Both the position numbers and the translations under genes were made by a program. The notes under the pieces were generated by a model, which did no database searches, had not been told where the DNA came from, and saw only the letters and a list, made by a program, of their open reading frames with translations. 6,461 bases of DNA, from the NCBI GenBank assembly GCA_947476765.1, contig CANJRK010000051.1, positions 1 through 6,461 on the forward strand, read 5' to 3'. The DNA is from Actinomycetota bacterium (lineage in GTDB: Bacteria; Actinomycetota; Actinomycetes; S36-B12; UBA5976). Shown in pieces: positions 5,595 to 6,461 of this stretch (positions are counted from its first letter, which is position 1; the number at the start of each line of letters is the position of its first letter).

Positions 5595-6461
5595 ATGAGC
5601 TATGAGTTTGATAAAGATCCGCAAGTTAAAGAGTTCGCATTGCGGGTACGTAAGTTTGTTAATGATGAAGTTATTCCGCATGAACCAGAGTTGAATCCTG
5701 ACTCACATGGCATCAATCCAGATCTGCGCGTTGCCCTTCAAAACAAGGCCCGCGCGGCAAAAGTATTTGCCCCTACTGCGCCAAAAGAATTTGGCGGTCA
5801 TGGCTTCAATCACGTTGCTCAGGCCGTGATCTTGGAAGAAAGCGGACGCAGCCTGCTTGGTCCAACTGCTTTGAACTGTGCAGCGCCTGATGAAGGCAAC
5901 ATCTTGCTCCTACACAAAATCGCAACACCGGAACAGCGAGCCAAGTACTTAGGACCGCTTTCGCGGGGCGAAATCCGATCTTCGTTTTCTATGACCGAAC
6001 CAAGTCCAGGTGCAGGCGCAGACCCTAACTTGCTTTCAACAACTGCCGAGAAATCTAAGACCGGCTGGATAATTAATGGCAATAAATGGTTGATCACTGG
6101 TGCTGATGGAGCTGGCTTCTCAATAGTTATGGCCAAAACTTCTGGTGGGGCAACTATGTTCTTGGTTGATTCCGATAACCCTGGAATGAAAGTTGTTCGC
6201 AGCCTAGACACTTTAGATAGTGCATTTACTGGTGGTCACGGTGTCGTGGACTTTAAAGATTGTGCAGTATCTGATGATTCAGTCCTTGGACAAGTAGACG
6301 AAGGCTTTGTTAATGCTCAAGTTCGATTAGGCCCAGCTCGACTAACTCATTGCATGCGTTGGTTAGGTGCGGCACGACGGGCGCACGAAGCTGCCGTTGC
6401 TTATGCCGCGAATCGTCCAATGTTTGGTACTGAGTTAAGTTCGTTGGGTATGGCCCAGCAA
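5595..6461 (+). CDS. Acyl-CoA dehydrogenase, ACAD10/11-like, 3' end cut by window
   Basis: This is a FAD flavoenzyme that would introduce a trans-2 double bond into an acyl-CoA in beta-oxidation or branched-chain acid breakdown, passing electrons to ETF. From the ATG at 5595 the frame stays open to the last base (289 residues, about two thirds of a normal chain near 400). The N-terminal helical domain covers about 1-125, with KEFGGHG (64-70) and APDEGNILLLHKIATPEQ (97-114). The middle beta domain has FSMTEPSPGAGADPN (131-145), INGNKWLITGA (160-170) and FTGGHGVVDFKDCAV (211-225). The third domain opens with GFVNAQVRLGPARLTHCMRW (237-256) and RPMFG (274-278). The RLGPxRxxHCMR stretch and the GGH motif are typical of the ACAD10/11-like group. 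The catalytic Glu of most acyl-CoA dehydrogenases lies past the cut. The ribosome site is weak (GGA at 5584-5586). It is divergent from the GntR regulator. Substrate chain length is unknown. Confidence 0.93.
   Translation, partial: MSYEFDKDPQVKEFALRVRKFVNDEVIPHEPELNPDSHGINPDLRVALQNKARAAKVFAPTAPKEFGGHGFNHVAQAVILEESGRSLLGPTALNCAAPDEGNILLLHKIATPEQRAKYLGPLSRGEIRSSFSMTEPSPGAGADPNLLSTTAEKSKTGWIINGNKWLITGADGAGFSIVMAKTSGGATMFLVDSDNPGMKVVRSLDTLDSAFTGGHGVVDFKDCAVSDDSVLGQVDEGFVNAQVRLGPARLTHCMRWLGAARRAHEAAVAYAANRPMFGTELSSLGMAQQ

Noticed and set aside
5819..6211. 130-residue open frame on the minus strand opposite the acyl-CoA dehydrogenase
   Set aside because: It lies wholly within the conserved acyl-CoA dehydrogenase coding sequence, has no recognisable motif, and is a shadow of codon use.
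1..6461. Defence system, prophage, insertion sequence, CRISPR or novel RNA
   Set aside because: No transposase, integrase, terminal repeats, repeat-spacer array or long structured non-coding stretch is present. Nearly every base lies in a recognisable metabolic or regulatory gene.

Overview
The window looks like ordinary chromosomal DNA from a compact bacterial genome. Base composition is balanced to slightly AT-rich by eye, genes are packed tightly, and GTG starts are used. My best guess is a moderate-GC actinobacterium, such as the freshwater planktonic lineages. That rests only on the look of the 2-oxoacid dehydrogenase E1 subunits, the acyl-CoA dehydrogenase and the gene packing, so it is an inference and not a determination. 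I see no mobile element, CRISPR array, tRNA, rRNA or defence gene. There is no gene-free stretch longer than about 130 bases.

Layout. (1) Bases 1-1942, minus strand: the alpha and beta subunits of a 2-oxoacid dehydrogenase E1 component, most like the branched-chain type. The two genes overlap by one base, and the beta gene runs off the left edge. (2) Bases 1943-2069: a divergent control region with two dyads and a candidate promoter. (3) Bases 2070-4854, plus strand: a three-gene run of an Asp/Glu-racemase-superfamily protein, a DadA-type FAD D-amino-acid dehydrogenase and a short-chain dehydrogenase/reductase. (4) Bases 4855-5502, minus strand: a GntR-family regulator with an FCD ligand-binding domain, converging on the reductase with back-to-back stop codons. 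(5) Bases 5503-5594: a second divergent control region with nested inverted repeats. (6) Bases 5595-6461, plus strand: the N-terminal two thirds of an acyl-CoA dehydrogenase of the ACAD10/11-like type, cut by the right edge.

How the genes may fit together (inference). A racemase and a D-amino-acid dehydrogenase would turn L- or D-amino acids into 2-oxo acids. The E1 complex would decarboxylate 2-oxo acids to acyl-CoA, and the acyl-CoA dehydrogenase would make the enoyl-CoA. The reductase could act on an oxo or hydroxy intermediate. The GntR/FCD protein is well placed to control itself and the acyl-CoA dehydrogenase, and perhaps the reductase operon. Every family here is known. The noteworthy points are the arrangement, the pairing of a cofactor-independent racemase family with DadA, and several clean dyads in the two divergent promoter regions.
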